Shown here piece by piece: positions 55,586 to 64,000 of a stretch of 64,000 nt of DNA. This DNA comes from Aureibaculum luteum. GTDB lineage: Bacteria; Bacteroidota; Bacteroidia; Flavobacteriales; Flavobacteriaceae. Every line of letters begins with the position of its first letter. The stretch's first letter is position 1. The stretch lies in contig NZ_QRGD01000005.1 in assembly GCF_003449015.1 (NCBI RefSeq), positions 248,001 through 312,000 of the forward strand, in the 5' to 3' direction. The notes beneath the pieces were generated by a model. The model saw only the letters and a program-made list of their open reading frames with translations, searched no databases and was not told where the DNA came from. The translations under genes and the position numbers were made by a program.

Positions 55586-55669
55586 TATGTATATATATGA
55601 GATAATGCAATTTACAAAAAAACTGTAATTAAAATTACTTCTAATCACAGTTTGACATTATAAAAAAAG

Positions 55670-57943
55670 TTAAAATTTATAGTTCACTTTTACAGTAAAA
55701 TTCCTACCAGGTTCAAATATTCTTCCTGAAAGCAAATCAGAATTTTGATATGAAAAATTCAGATGTTCATAATACGTTGTATCAAATATATTTAAAACAG
55801 ATGCTCCTACGGTTAAATTTTCAATCGGTACAAAACCAATACTAAAATCGAATGTAGCAAAGTCGTTAGAAGCTGTTTCCATAAAACTTTCTGATGTTCT
55901 AATTTGAGCTGCAACAAATCTAGAATTTAAACGAGTCCAAAATTTTTCCTTTTCGTACTGTAAACCAGCATGTGCAGTTAGTGGAGTAATTTGAGGCAAT
56001 GGTTCTTCATATTCCTCATTTTGTGCATATGTATAAGAAATATCTGTTGTGAATTTAAAGTCTTTATTAATCTCATAGTTGAAATAAAACTCAAATCCAG
56101 ATTGGGTAGCCTCATCTATATTTATAAACCGTTTTGCAAATGTAGGTTGAGCACTAGGCATGAATTTACGCGAAATATTTTCGTCTACTACAGGTACAAT
56201 ATAATCTGTAATTAGGGAATAGAAAACACTAGCTCCAACTTCAATTTTATCAAATCTCTTGTTAAAGGAAATTTCAATTTGATTATTAATTTCAGGATCT
56301 AAATTTGGATTTCCTACATATTCATAGGGATCTACTCCTACGCTAAAATGGTTAATATAGCGTTCTATCATCGAAGCTGTTCTTACCCCTCGTCCTAAAG
56401 CAATTTGCACTTGAGCATCTTCTGATTTATATTTCAGTGAAACGGTACCACTTATATTCGTTTCGTTAGAATCACCAATTTCACCTCCATATAATTGTAA
56501 AAAGTCTAATTCCGCATCATTTATAGATGCATTTACAAAATCGGAACGCAATCCTGCTGTTAAGGTAAAAAGATTCGTTAGTCTATACTTACCTTCAACA
56601 AAAACGCCAAAATCATTCAATTTAGAATCTTGCCATATTTTATCCGTAAAAATTTTAGGAGTTGCTAAAGTATTTCCGTTCATTATCTTAACTGTTCTTT
56701 CCCTGTCTCCCTCTCTTCCTATAAGGTTAGCATCTACACCTGTATAAATAAAAAGATTATCATTTGGTGTTAATACCAATTCTGTTTTCCCCCCATAAGT
56801 TGTTGAAAACACGTTTGAAGCTGCCTCTGTCATTTTAAAACTAGGCCTATTTTCATTGGTCATTAAATGATCTACATCAGAATAAAACCCTTTAACTGAA
56901 AATGAACTAATTAGGTCTGATATATCTGTAACTTTATAATCTAGTCCTGCTAAAAAGCTATCATCATAAGGAGAATCCATAGGTAATCCGGCATGTTTTA
57001 TATCTCTACCAAATGACTGCCTCCAACTTAATTGAATACGTTGCTTTTCTGTTGGATTATAACCTAATTTCACGGAATAATCTGTTGATTTAAATGATGA
57101 TGGAACAACTGTACCATCACCGTCTTCGTAATCGCCATAATCACGATACTCACCATTTAAGGAAATATCGAATTGATCTGTTTTATAGCTGATACTTCCT
57201 CTTGTAGATAGGTTATCTCCATTAGTTTCATAACCAGCTTCAACATCACCATGAATACCATTTGCTAAGGTATTTGGATTTCTAGAAACTAAGTTTACAA
57301 TACCCCCAAAGTTAGGACCAAATCGCATTGTATAAGGACCTTTTACGACTTCTATTCTTTCAATTTCATCGGAAATAATATGCGTAGTAATTGGGTCCAT
57401 TCTATTTGGGCAAGCATTTAAAATTTTCATACCACCATCCAGCTGAACATTCAATTGTTCATACTTAAATGCTCTAAAAAATGGTTCTGAAGCATATGCT
57501 CCCCTTTTTTGAATACCAAAGCCTGGTATGTCTCTAAATAAGTCACTAACATTTCTGGGTTGTGTAGTACTTTTAACATGATCTACAACAACTTTAGATT
57601 GCGATAAATCTTTTAGAACATCGGCCTCTACTATTATATTCTCTAAATTTATATGTTTTACATCTAGATATATAAACAACTTGCTAGTTTCAATAATTAT
57701 CTCTTTTGATTCAAAACTCAAATGCCGAATTATGAGTACATCACCAATTTTAGCACTTATGGTGAAATTTCCATCAATATCAGAATTTACTATTTCATTT
57801 GGTTTTTTAATTTGAATAGAGGCATTTTCAATGGGTTTATTGGTTATTGCTTCTACTACTTTTCCTTTTATTATGGATTGTTGACACCATAATGCATTAG
57901 TTGATGATACTAAAAATAGTATCATTATAAAATATATTTTCAT
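55670..57943 (-). CDS. TonB-dependent receptor of the copper-receptor (OprC/NosA) type
   Basis: 757 residues. After a signal peptide comes a CarboxypepD_reg-like domain (KGKVVEAITNKPIENASIQI), then the TonB plug with FRDIPGFGIQKRGAYASEP and VVKGPYTMRFGPNFGGIVNL, and a barrel ending in TVKVNYKF. The plug loop NACPNRMDPIT has the Cys-x3-Met arrangement that binds copper in the Pseudomonas receptor OprC, which supports copper as cargo. The gene upstream encodes a small exported Cys-motif protein. Start is ATG 57943; the MBL gene follows by about 85 bp. The metal assignment is inference from that motif. Confidence 0.87.
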   Translation of the reverse strand: MKIYFIMILFLVSSTNALWCQQSIIKGKVVEAITNKPIENASIQIKKPNEIVNSDIDGNFTISAKIGDVLIIRHLSFESKEIIIETSKLFIYLDVKHINLENIIVEADVLKDLSQSKVVVDHVKSTTQPRNVSDLFRDIPGFGIQKRGAYASEPFFRAFKYEQLNVQLDGGMKILNACPNRMDPITTHIISDEIERIEVVKGPYTMRFGPNFGGIVNLVSRNPNTLANGIHGDVEAGYETNGDNLSTRGSISYKTDQFDISLNGEYRDYGDYEDGDGTVVPSSFKSTDYSVKLGYNPTEKQRIQLSWRQSFGRDIKHAGLPMDSPYDDSFLAGLDYKVTDISDLISSFSVKGFYSDVDHLMTNENRPSFKMTEAASNVFSTTYGGKTELVLTPNDNLFIYTGVDANLIGREGDRERTVKIMNGNTLATPKIFTDKIWQDSKLNDFGVFVEGKYRLTNLFTLTAGLRSDFVNASINDAELDFLQLYGGEIGDSNETNISGTVSLKYKSEDAQVQIALGRGVRTASMIERYINHFSVGVDPYEYVGNPNLDPEINNQIEISFNKRFDKIEVGASVFYSLITDYIVPVVDENISRKFMPSAQPTFAKRFINIDEATQSGFEFYFNYEINKDFKFTTDISYTYAQNEEYEEPLPQITPLTAHAGLQYEKEKFWTRLNSRFVAAQIRTSESFMETASNDFATFDFSIGFVPIENLTVGASVLNIFDTTYYEHLNFSYQNSDLLSGRIFEPGRNFTVKVNYKF

Positions 57944-58118
57944 TAATTTATGTTTTAGCTTTTATTAATCAATTACTCTGATTATTACATATGAGATTTT
58001 ATAATTAAAAAAAAATCATACAGCAATACACCATTCTAATACAGACAATATCTTTAAAAAAAAGATTGAGAATACTGTAAAAAATTGTTTGTAAACGGAA
58101 ATGGATAATTGTAACTAT

Positions 58119-58505
58119 TTAAACTAAAAACTCTGGAGGTTGAAATTGAATTTCAATGTATTTCTTAATTTTTCCAATTTTATTTGAAAACAAATTATTT
58201 CGTGTTAAAAATACAAATGCATTTAGCTTAGAATGATCATTTTCATGAGAAGTTATAGGAAATTTATCAAAATCAATTACTGGTAATCCTGATGGTTTGT
58301 CCTGATTATCACTAGGAAGTGTTTTCTTTATTTCTTTGGCAAGATGACATTTACCATTACATTTAAGCTCTGGTTCGTCTTTATTAATACACAATACCTT
58401 GGCTATATAATCATAATTCAAATTATAGTCAATTACCGGAACAATGGGTCTAATCAATGCTCCAACGTATAAAAAGATAAAAAGATATGTATATATTAAT
58501 TTCAC
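58119..58505 (-). CDS. Small exported protein with CNGKCH motif, probable metal binding
   Basis: 128 residues. The N-terminal hydrophobic segment (LIYTYLFIFLYVGALIRPIV) is a signal peptide or anchor. The mature part has CINKDEPELKCNGKCHLAKE, a compact Cys-x9-Cys-x3-Cys-His cluster suited to bind copper or another soft metal; the remainder lacks Cys. It precedes the copper-type TonB receptor by 175 bp on the same strand and is probably co-transcribed. A role in handing copper over at the envelope is inferred. Confidence 0.7.
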   Translation of the reverse strand: MKLIYTYLFIFLYVGALIRPIVPVIDYNLNYDYIAKVLCINKDEPELKCNGKCHLAKEIKKTLPSDNQDKPSGLPVIDFDKFPITSHENDHSKLNAFVFLTRNNLFSNKIGKIKKYIEIQFQPPEFLV

Positions 58506-58563
58506 TTACTTCCTTTAATGATACAAAAATAATATTTTTGATATGCGTAAAGAATGACTTTTA

Positions 58564-59469
58564 TCATAAAGTTTGAGACAATCCAAAAAGAATGGCGAAT
58601 AAAAAAGTACTTAAGGCTAATTTCTTTAACTCAGGGTCTAGTTTAGTGGCATCTTTATTATGATATACGGTAAGTAAATGATTGGAAATAGGTATAAATG
58701 CAATTAAAAATATAAATTGTACAGGTGATTTATAATGAATAACTACGTAAAATAATGCCGTTAGAAATGCTACAATTAACAAACTATAATGGTAATACTT
58801 AGCTAATTTTTCTCCCATTTTAACAACTAACGTTTTTTTATTTGCCTTTGTGTCAGATATGCGATCACGAAGGTTATTCAAATTTAACACCCCAACACTT
58901 AATAAACCAATAGAAATTGCTGGAAGAAAAACGAACCATTGAATCTGTTTCGTATATAAAAAACAACTCCCTACGACGCTTAATAAACCAAAAAATAAAA
59001 AGACAAAAACATCTCCGAATCCACTGTATCCATAAGCCTTTTTACCCATAGTATATTTTATAGCTGCTGCGATACTTGCCAAACCCAAAAGAAGAAATAA
59101 CAGAAAATAGTAGAAATGTTCTTTACCGAAAGCGAAATACAACAAAACCACAGCAATAAAAAAAGTAATAACTCCAGTAATTTTAATGGCATTTAACATT
59201 TCTTTCGGAGTAATAACACCACTTTGTAATGCTCTTTGCGGGCCTTTTCTATCTGAATTATCAGTCCCTTTTACTCCATCACCATAATCATTTGCGAAAT
59301 TTGATAATACTTGAAAACCAATTGTTGTTACTAATGCCAAGAGACATATTTTCCAATCGAAATATCCCTGAGCATACCCCAAAAAACTTCCTACAATTAT
59401 TCCAGAAAGTGATAAAGGTAATGTTCGTAAACGAGCGGCTTTTAAAAAAGCTGTAGATTTTGGATTCAA
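58564..59469 (-). CDS. menA: 1,4-dihydroxy-2-naphthoate polyprenyltransferase
   Basis: 301 residues, about eight to nine transmembrane helices, UbiA superfamily. The first prenyl-diphosphate Asp motif is NFANDYGDGVKGTDNSDRKG and the second NLRDRISDTKANKKT. MenA joins the naphthoate head group to the polyprenyl tail, making demethylmenaquinone at the inner membrane. The menC and menE genes on the same strand, 4-8 kb downstream, support menA over ubiA. The copper receptor pair lies between. Confidence 0.95.
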   Translation of the reverse strand: MNPKSTAFLKAARLRTLPLSLSGIIVGSFLGYAQGYFDWKICLLALVTTIGFQVLSNFANDYGDGVKGTDNSDRKGPQRALQSGVITPKEMLNAIKITGVITFFIAVVLLYFAFGKEHFYYFLLFLLLGLASIAAAIKYTMGKKAYGYSGFGDVFVFLFFGLLSVVGSCFLYTKQIQWFVFLPAISIGLLSVGVLNLNNLRDRISDTKANKKTLVVKMGEKLAKYYHYSLLIVAFLTALFYVVIHYKSPVQFIFLIAFIPISNHLLTVYHNKDATKLDPELKKLALSTFLFAILFGLSQTL

Positions 59470-59581
59470 AAGATTAATGATTAAAATATAGAAATTTAAG
59501 GTTCAAAAGAATTTCAGACTTAAGCTTATGACTACAAACTTAAAGAATATAAAAATTAACAATTTTGTTAAGGACTAATTA

Positions 59582-60184
59582 CTATTTTAAATATTGTGTT
59601 TCCTCACTTAACTCTAAGGCCTCTCGGATATTTACCGGGTCTCCATAAGATTGTGCGATAATAAAACAATCCGTAAAACCTAATCTTTTTAAATCCTCTT
59701 TCAAGACTATTGCTTCAGAATAACTCACAAAATTCCCTATAGCGTACTTGTTTAAATCTCCATCAACAAATTCTTTCATATGTGCTAAATCATCTGAAAA
59801 TAGCTTTGCTTTAAAATTAGCAAAAGCACCAATTTGTATACTATAAACTATGGTTTCACCCACTATACCTTGGGCATTTTCTTTAACCTGGATTACAGCT
59901 TTTTTTGCTTCTTTTAAAGTATGCAGTGTATCATTATCAATAAGCGATAGATTATTTTTTATTAAATATTTATTATCGAATTCATTCGTTTTGGGTAAAA
60001 AAGACCATAAAAAAAGTATTAAAGCTAATAAGCCAAATAAGCCTAAAATAACTCTGTGTTTTCTTAGTATTGAATTATTCTCCTCTTCTTCTTTGAGAAG
60101 GTTATTTAACTTATTTATGGTTTGGTTCGCTTTATCAACCTCCTCATAAATATTCACTAAGTTTTTATCTTTAATATATGGCAT
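59582..60184 (-). CDS. Membrane-anchored SPOR domain protein
   Basis: 200 residues: a cytoplasmic N-terminal coiled coil (about 10-40, VDKANQTINKLNNLLKEEEE), one transmembrane helix (about 46-65, VILGLFGLLALILFLWSF) and a periplasmic SPOR-like domain at the C-terminus (VYSIQIGAFANFKAKLF...YSEAIVLKEDLKRLGFTDCF). SPOR domains bind denuded peptidoglycan glycans at division sites. It follows the CCG iron-sulfur protein gene on the same strand (18 bp spacing). Confidence 0.8.
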   Translation of the reverse strand: MPYIKDKNLVNIYEEVDKANQTINKLNNLLKEEEENNSILRKHRVILGLFGLLALILFLWSFLPKTNEFDNKYLIKNNLSLIDNDTLHTLKEAKKAVIQVKENAQGIVGETIVYSIQIGAFANFKAKLFSDDLAHMKEFVDGDLNKYAIGNFVSYSEAIVLKEDLKRLGFTDCFIIAQSYGDPVNIREALELSEETQYLK

Positions 60185-60202
60185 AATTAGTTTAGGTTTA
60201 GA

Positions 60203-60982
60203 TTATAGATCTTGTGCATTTGCAATAAGTTCTACAATATCTAATACTTCTATATCATTTTCTTTCTCTTTGCTCTTGATCCCGTCTGTCATCATTGTAT
60301 TACAAAACGGACAACCTGTAGCAATAATATCAGGTTTTATTTCTAAGGCTTCTTCCGTACGTTCTACATTAATATCTTTAGTTCCTTTTTCAGGTTCTTT
60401 AAACATTTGGGCTCCACCAGCTCCACAACATAAACCATTACTTTTACAACGTTTCATCTCAACCAATTCAACTTCTAACTTTCGAATTAGTTCTCTTGGT
60501 GCTTCATAAACACAATTGGCTCTACCTAAATAACAAGGGTCATGAAAAGTGATTCGCTTTCCTTTATAAGAACCTCCTTCAATTGAAATTTTACCTTCAT
60601 CTAATAAAGATTTTAAAAACTGAGTATGATGCATCACCTCATATTTACCACCTAACTGTGGATACTCATTTTTTATGGTATTAAAACAATGGGGACAAGC
60701 GGTAACAACCTTTTTTATTTCATAGGCATTCATAACCTCAATATTGGTCATGGCTTGCATTTGGAAAAGAAATTCGTTTCCTGCTCGTTTTGCAGGATCT
60801 CCAGTACAACCTTCTTCTGTACCCAATACAGCAAAATTTACCTCGGCCTTATTTAAAATTTTAACAAAAGCTTTGGTGATTTTTTTTGCTCTATCATCAA
60901 AACTACCTGCACATCCCACCCAAAATAAAACTTCGGGTTGTATGCCTTGGGCTGTCAGTTCAGCCATGGTAGGTACATTCAT
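60203..60982 (-). CDS. CCG-domain iron-sulfur oxidoreductase subunit (HdrB/LutA-like)
   Basis: 259 residues with two cysteine-rich CCG domains: the first with WVGCAGSFDD and TACPHCFNTIKNEYP, the second with FHDPCYLGR, GLCCGAGGAQMF and ATGCPFCNTMM. Such domains bind noncubane 4Fe-4S clusters in heterodisulfide reductase subunit B, lactate and glycolate oxidases. The partner is the membrane iron-sulfur protein just upstream (180 bp), which supplies ferredoxin-type clusters. The electron donor and acceptor are unknown. Confidence 0.9.
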   Translation of the reverse strand: MNVPTMAELTAQGIQPEVLFWVGCAGSFDDRAKKITKAFVKILNKAEVNFAVLGTEEGCTGDPAKRAGNEFLFQMQAMTNIEVMNAYEIKKVVTACPHCFNTIKNEYPQLGGKYEVMHHTQFLKSLLDEGKISIEGGSYKGKRITFHDPCYLGRANCVYEAPRELIRKLEVELVEMKRCKSNGLCCGAGGAQMFKEPEKGTKDINVERTEEALEIKPDIIATGCPFCNTMMTDGIKSKEKENDIEVLDIVELIANAQDL

Positions 60983-61162
60983 AATATACTATTTAGAGTT
61001 ACTAAATCTTAAGTTTTAAGCAAAATATTTACTTAATAATTAAGAGTTTATTTTTAATTTTTCCCGTCATCCAAGACTTGAATGGTTACTTTTTTATATA
61101 ACAAATCAGTAAAATTTATTCTTTAATGATCCGTTTTTTTTGTAAAATGAATTTGCTATTCG

Positions 61163-62473
61163 CTAATTTTCATCTTTCCAATTTAATCTATCTAATTGAT
61201 TATACTGCCACGGGGCAGCATTATTCTCTATGTTAGTCATCATTACATTCAATTCTTGAGGAGCAGCTGATTTTTCCATTACCTTAAATCTTCGCATATC
61301 AATAATGATTGATAAAGGGTCAATATTTACAGGACATTCTTCTACACATGCATTACACGAGGTACACGCCCAAATTTCTTCATCAGAAATTGTTGTAAAT
61401 AGACTTTTATCATCTAACTTAAATTTTCCATTAGTGTCAATGTTTTTTCCCACTTCTTCTAACCTATCTCTAGTCTTCATCATAATCGCTCTAGGCGATA
61501 ATTCCTTACCTGTAATATTAGCAGGGCATACAGAAGTACATCTACCACATTCTGTACAAGTGTAAGCATTTAGTAACTGGACCCAATTTAAATCAAAAAC
61601 ATCTTCAGCTCCAAATTTTTCTGGCATACTATCATCATTAACCTCACTTTCATCTGGTGCGGCAAAAGGATCTACATTCGGGTCTAACATCATCTTAACT
61701 TCATCAGTTACCGATTGTAAGTTATTAAATTCTCCTAAAGGATTCAAATTAGCATAATAGGTATTAGGAAAAGCCAATAAAATATGTAAATGCTTTGAAT
61801 AGTATAAATAATTCAAGAAAACTAAAATTCCGGCGATATGCAGCCACCAACTTGTTCTCTCAATAACATGTAATGTTTCAGGGTTAAAACCACTAAATAA
61901 GGGTGCTATAAACTGACTGATAACATTGCCAGAATTAGCTTGTTGAAAACCAGTATCAGCAGCATTCATTGTTAAAAACAATGTCATCAAAATCATTTCA
62001 AAATACAAAATGTATAAGGCATCATTTTTAGGAAAGCCTTTCATTTCCTTATTCCAAAATCTAGGAATACGAATAACCATTCTACGAATCCAAAAAATAA
62101 TTACTGAAATTAAAACCAAAAGAGCTAGAATTTCAAAAATTCCAATTAACAATCCGTAAAAGCCACCTAAAAATGATAAAACCCTGTGAGTACCAAAAAG
62201 TCCATCAATAATAATTTCTAAAACTTCAATATTAATAATGATAAAACCGACATAAACAATGATGTGAAGAATTCCTGCAATAGGGCGTCTTACCATTTTA
62301 GATTGCCCTAAAGCAATATTCATCATATTCTTTAAGCGTAAACTAGCATTATCTGTTCTATCAACAGCTTTGCCTAATTTAATATTACGCACTAATTTTT
62401 TTACGTTTTTAGCAAAAAAACCAATACCAATTATTAATAAAATGGCAAAAAGTATGTTAGGTAAGTACTGCAC
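61163..62473 (-). CDS. Membrane-bound 4Fe-4S dicluster protein (HdrD/DsrK-like electron-transfer subunit)
   Basis: 436 residues starting at a GTG codon (62471-62473). The N-terminal 250 residues hold about six transmembrane helices with several His residues, like a haem-bearing membrane anchor of the NarI type. The C-terminal part carries two 4Fe-4S motifs: CTECGRCTSVCPANITGK and CTSCNACVEECPVNIDP. With the CCG protein encoded next it should form a quinone-linked redox complex. The substrate is unknown. Confidence 0.88.
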   Translation of the reverse strand: MQYLPNILFAILLIIGIGFFAKNVKKLVRNIKLGKAVDRTDNASLRLKNMMNIALGQSKMVRRPIAGILHIIVYVGFIIINIEVLEIIIDGLFGTHRVLSFLGGFYGLLIGIFEILALLVLISVIIFWIRRMVIRIPRFWNKEMKGFPKNDALYILYFEMILMTLFLTMNAADTGFQQANSGNVISQFIAPLFSGFNPETLHVIERTSWWLHIAGILVFLNYLYYSKHLHILLAFPNTYYANLNPLGEFNNLQSVTDEVKMMLDPNVDPFAAPDESEVNDDSMPEKFGAEDVFDLNWVQLLNAYTCTECGRCTSVCPANITGKELSPRAIMMKTRDRLEEVGKNIDTNGKFKLDDKSLFTTISDEEIWACTSCNACVEECPVNIDPLSIIIDMRRFKVMEKSAAPQELNVMMTNIENNAAPWQYNQLDRLNWKDEN

Positions 62474-62785
62474 TTAGATCGTAATGTTGTTTTATATGTT
62501 TCTATTTTTAGGTTTAAAATGTCAAAAACACAAGTGCAAAATTTCAATAAACTGACATTTTATAACATCAAATTTAAAGATTATAATATTGAATATCAAC
62601 ACCGTAAGCGTTGACTGCTCATGTATTCAACATGTAGTAAAACTAATGAATAATATTTACGATATGTAGTTTACTCCCAATTAGTTATTAACTATGTCTT
62701 AACAACTTTTTATTGCTTGCAATAAGTAGACCTTAGTACCAGTAAAATTGAAGGTTTTAGTTATACACAATAAGTGAAAATTCTA
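62474..62785. other. Intergenic region between MCE protein and iron-sulfur protein genes
   Basis: 312 bp of AT-rich sequence. It must carry the promoter of the iron-sulfur operon on the minus strand, but I see no clear -7/-33 pair, no strong hairpin and no ORF with coding character. Confidence 0.4.
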
Positions 62786-63736
62786 CTACTTAATTTCTTC
62801 AACTTCGGGTGTATAAGCTTTTGCTTTTTTTCCAAATAATGAAAAATGAACAAATCTTTTAGGGTTAACTTTTAGTTCAAAAAGTAATTCTTCCATTTCT
62901 TTTGAAGCCGCCTCTAGATTATTATATAGACCTTCATCTTTAAGTAATTTACCTATAGAACCATTACCATCTTCAATATTTGTTAGAATACCATTAAACT
63001 TAGTAATAGTACCTTGTAATTTCTGAACGGTCTGTTTAATTTGCGACTCATTTAAGGAGTCAGTTAAACTAACCAAATTATGAGATGCTATGGTGGCGTT
63101 TGTTAAAATAGAATCTACTTTACCGTTTTCCGCCAACATATTATCTAATGATCTTGAGGCCGTTTTAAATGTAGATAATATTGAATTTAAAGAAGTAATA
63201 GCTTCTTTTATTTCTAACTGTTTTTTAGGATTAAGAATAGCATTAACACCTATCAAAAGTGTATCAGCATTAGTTAAAAAACTAGTAACCTTAGATTGTA
63301 ATGGTGCAATTTGATCATTCAATGCACCTAAAATACCAGCTTCTATATTACCTGCTAATGTGTCACCAGAAACAGCATTACTACCACCATATGCAGGAAG
63401 TATTTTTATGGATTTACCACTTATAAAGTCGGGACTATAAATTTCGGCAATACTATTTTTAGTAAATGCAAAATCATTCTCTAAAGAAAAATTAACAACG
63501 AGTACACCTACTTTTTCAGGATGAAAATAAATCCGATCAACTACACCAACCTTTAACCCATTAATAGTGACTGGAGCTGAAACAGAAAGTCCTTGAACAT
63601 TTTCGTATTCTACATAAAACTTTCTACCACTCTCAAAAAGATTATTCCCTTTTATAAAGTTAAACCCCCAAACAAAAAGTGCAATGGTTAGCACTGCAAT
63701 TATTCCTGTTTTTAATTCTCTAGAAATTTTAACCAT
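62786..63736 (-). CDS. MCE/MlaD family lipid-transport protein
   Basis: 316 residues. One N-terminal transmembrane helix (IIAVLTIALFVWGFNFIKG), then a single MCE domain (about 35-120, YVEYENVQGLSVSAPVTING and GKSIKILPAYGG), then a long helical tail (about 130-300) with coiled-coil character. MlaD-type proteins are the periplasmic lipid-binding part of ABC systems that move phospholipids between the membranes. The ATPase and permease are not in this window. It follows an amidase gene on the same strand. Confidence 0.9.
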   Translation of the reverse strand: MVKISRELKTGIIAVLTIALFVWGFNFIKGNNLFESGRKFYVEYENVQGLSVSAPVTINGLKVGVVDRIYFHPEKVGVLVVNFSLENDFAFTKNSIAEIYSPDFISGKSIKILPAYGGSNAVSGDTLAGNIEAGILGALNDQIAPLQSKVTSFLTNADTLLIGVNAILNPKKQLEIKEAITSLNSILSTFKTASRSLDNMLAENGKVDSILTNATIASHNLVSLTDSLNESQIKQTVQKLQGTITKFNGILTNIEDGNGSIGKLLKDEGLYNNLEAASKEMEELLFELKVNPKRFVHFSLFGKKAKAYTPEVEEIK

Positions 63737-63800
63737 AAATTATTTAATAAGAAGCAATATTACTAATTATTTCCGTGAGTAGAAAGTTAAGCGTGAATTT

Positions 63801-64000
63801 TTACTTCGATGCTAAGGCATCCTTTACTGAAATCTTTTTCTCATTTTTAAAGGCCACAATAAATGCTCCTTTAAATCCTTTAGCCTTCGCTTCTGTTCTT
63901 AAGTCCACTGCTTTATTATAATCAGAGGTTAAGCCATAATAATATTTATGATGTGCCCCTACCCTAACTCTCTCTATACCTTTTAAGCCTTTAAAATTAT
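63801..64000 (-). CDS. C-terminal end of a probable N-acetylmuramoyl-L-alanine amidase (partial)
   Basis: The minus strand is open from the window edge to TAA at 63801-63803 (about 66 codons seen). The visible part starts FKGLKGIERVRVGAHHKYYY, has a SPOR-like tail (DYNKAVDLRTEAKAKGFKGA) and ends KKISVKDALASK. From memory this tail is typical of flavobacterial amidases encoded upstream of mlaD, but the catalytic domain lies outside the window, so the call is tentative. Confidence 0.55.
   Translation of the reverse strand, partial: NFKGLKGIERVRVGAHHKYYYGLTSDYNKAVDLRTEAKAKGFKGAFIVAFKNEKKISVKDALASK

Overview
The window is a 64 kb chromosomal segment of an AT-rich member of the Bacteroidota, most likely a (marine) flavobacterium. 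The evidence is a PorP/SprF protein beside a type B type IX secretion substrate, TonB-dependent receptors with a DUF4249 partner, a Bacteroidota-length SecA, a menaquinone pathway, A-rich start regions without Shine-Dalgarno sequences and -7 boxes of the TAnnTTTG type. Genus and species cannot be read from the sequence. No integrase, transposase, phage gene, CRISPR array or rRNA is visible; one tRNA, tRNA-Arg(CCT), is present.

Layout. 1-1190: a truncated BtuG-like surface lipoprotein on the minus strand behind a cobalamin riboswitch. 1.6-6.0 kb: a methyltransferase and a giant protein that I identify as pyrophosphate-dependent PEP carboxykinase. 6.3-13.7 kb: an accessory island with a PorP/SprF plus type IX substrate pair and three tandem paralogous secreted proteins. 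Each accessory unit is bounded by a decayed copy of the 3' end of priA, and the intact priA follows at 13.7-16.2 kb. 16.5-18.8 kb: a Tat-exported dienelactone hydrolase-like protein and an exported Arg/Ser-rich protein with a sigma-54-type promoter. 18.9-23.3 kb: a glyoxalase-fold protein, then the polyamine operon speA-speB-deoxyhypusine synthase-like-acidic protein with a structured leader and a possible leader peptide. 23.4-40 kb: mostly housekeeping genes on the minus strand (rhomboid, class V aminotransferase, glmM, LptF/G permease, tgt, ychF, ferredoxin, folE, hisS), plus an acyltransferase, a LuxC-type reductase and a PduO cobalamin adenosyltransferase on the plus strand. 40.4-44.8 kb: DUF2795 protein, a small membrane protein, secA, a zinc-ribbon protein.

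44.9-51.6 kb is a second accessory island: a four-gene TonB receptor/DUF4249/MG2-plug cluster. It is bounded on the left by a decayed 3' fragment of menE and on the right by the intact menE, which is the same architecture as at priA. 51.6-59.5 kb carries menE, a CPBP protease, menC, tRNA-Arg, a metallo-hydrolase, a copper-type TonB receptor with a small Cys-rich partner, and menA. 59.6-64 kb holds a SPOR protein, two iron-sulfur electron-transfer proteins, an MCE/MlaD protein and the 3' end of an amidase.

The most interesting signal is the repeated pattern at priA and menE. Accessory genes lie against the 3' end of a minus-strand housekeeping gene, and decayed, apparently foreign copies of that same 3' end lie on the far side. 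This suggests that cargo is acquired by recombination within conserved gene ends, without a recombinase of its own. Other points of interest are the PPi-type PEPCK, the possible speA leader peptide, the deoxyhypusine synthase-like protein without the catalytic lysine, the copper receptor pair and the sigma-54 promoter.
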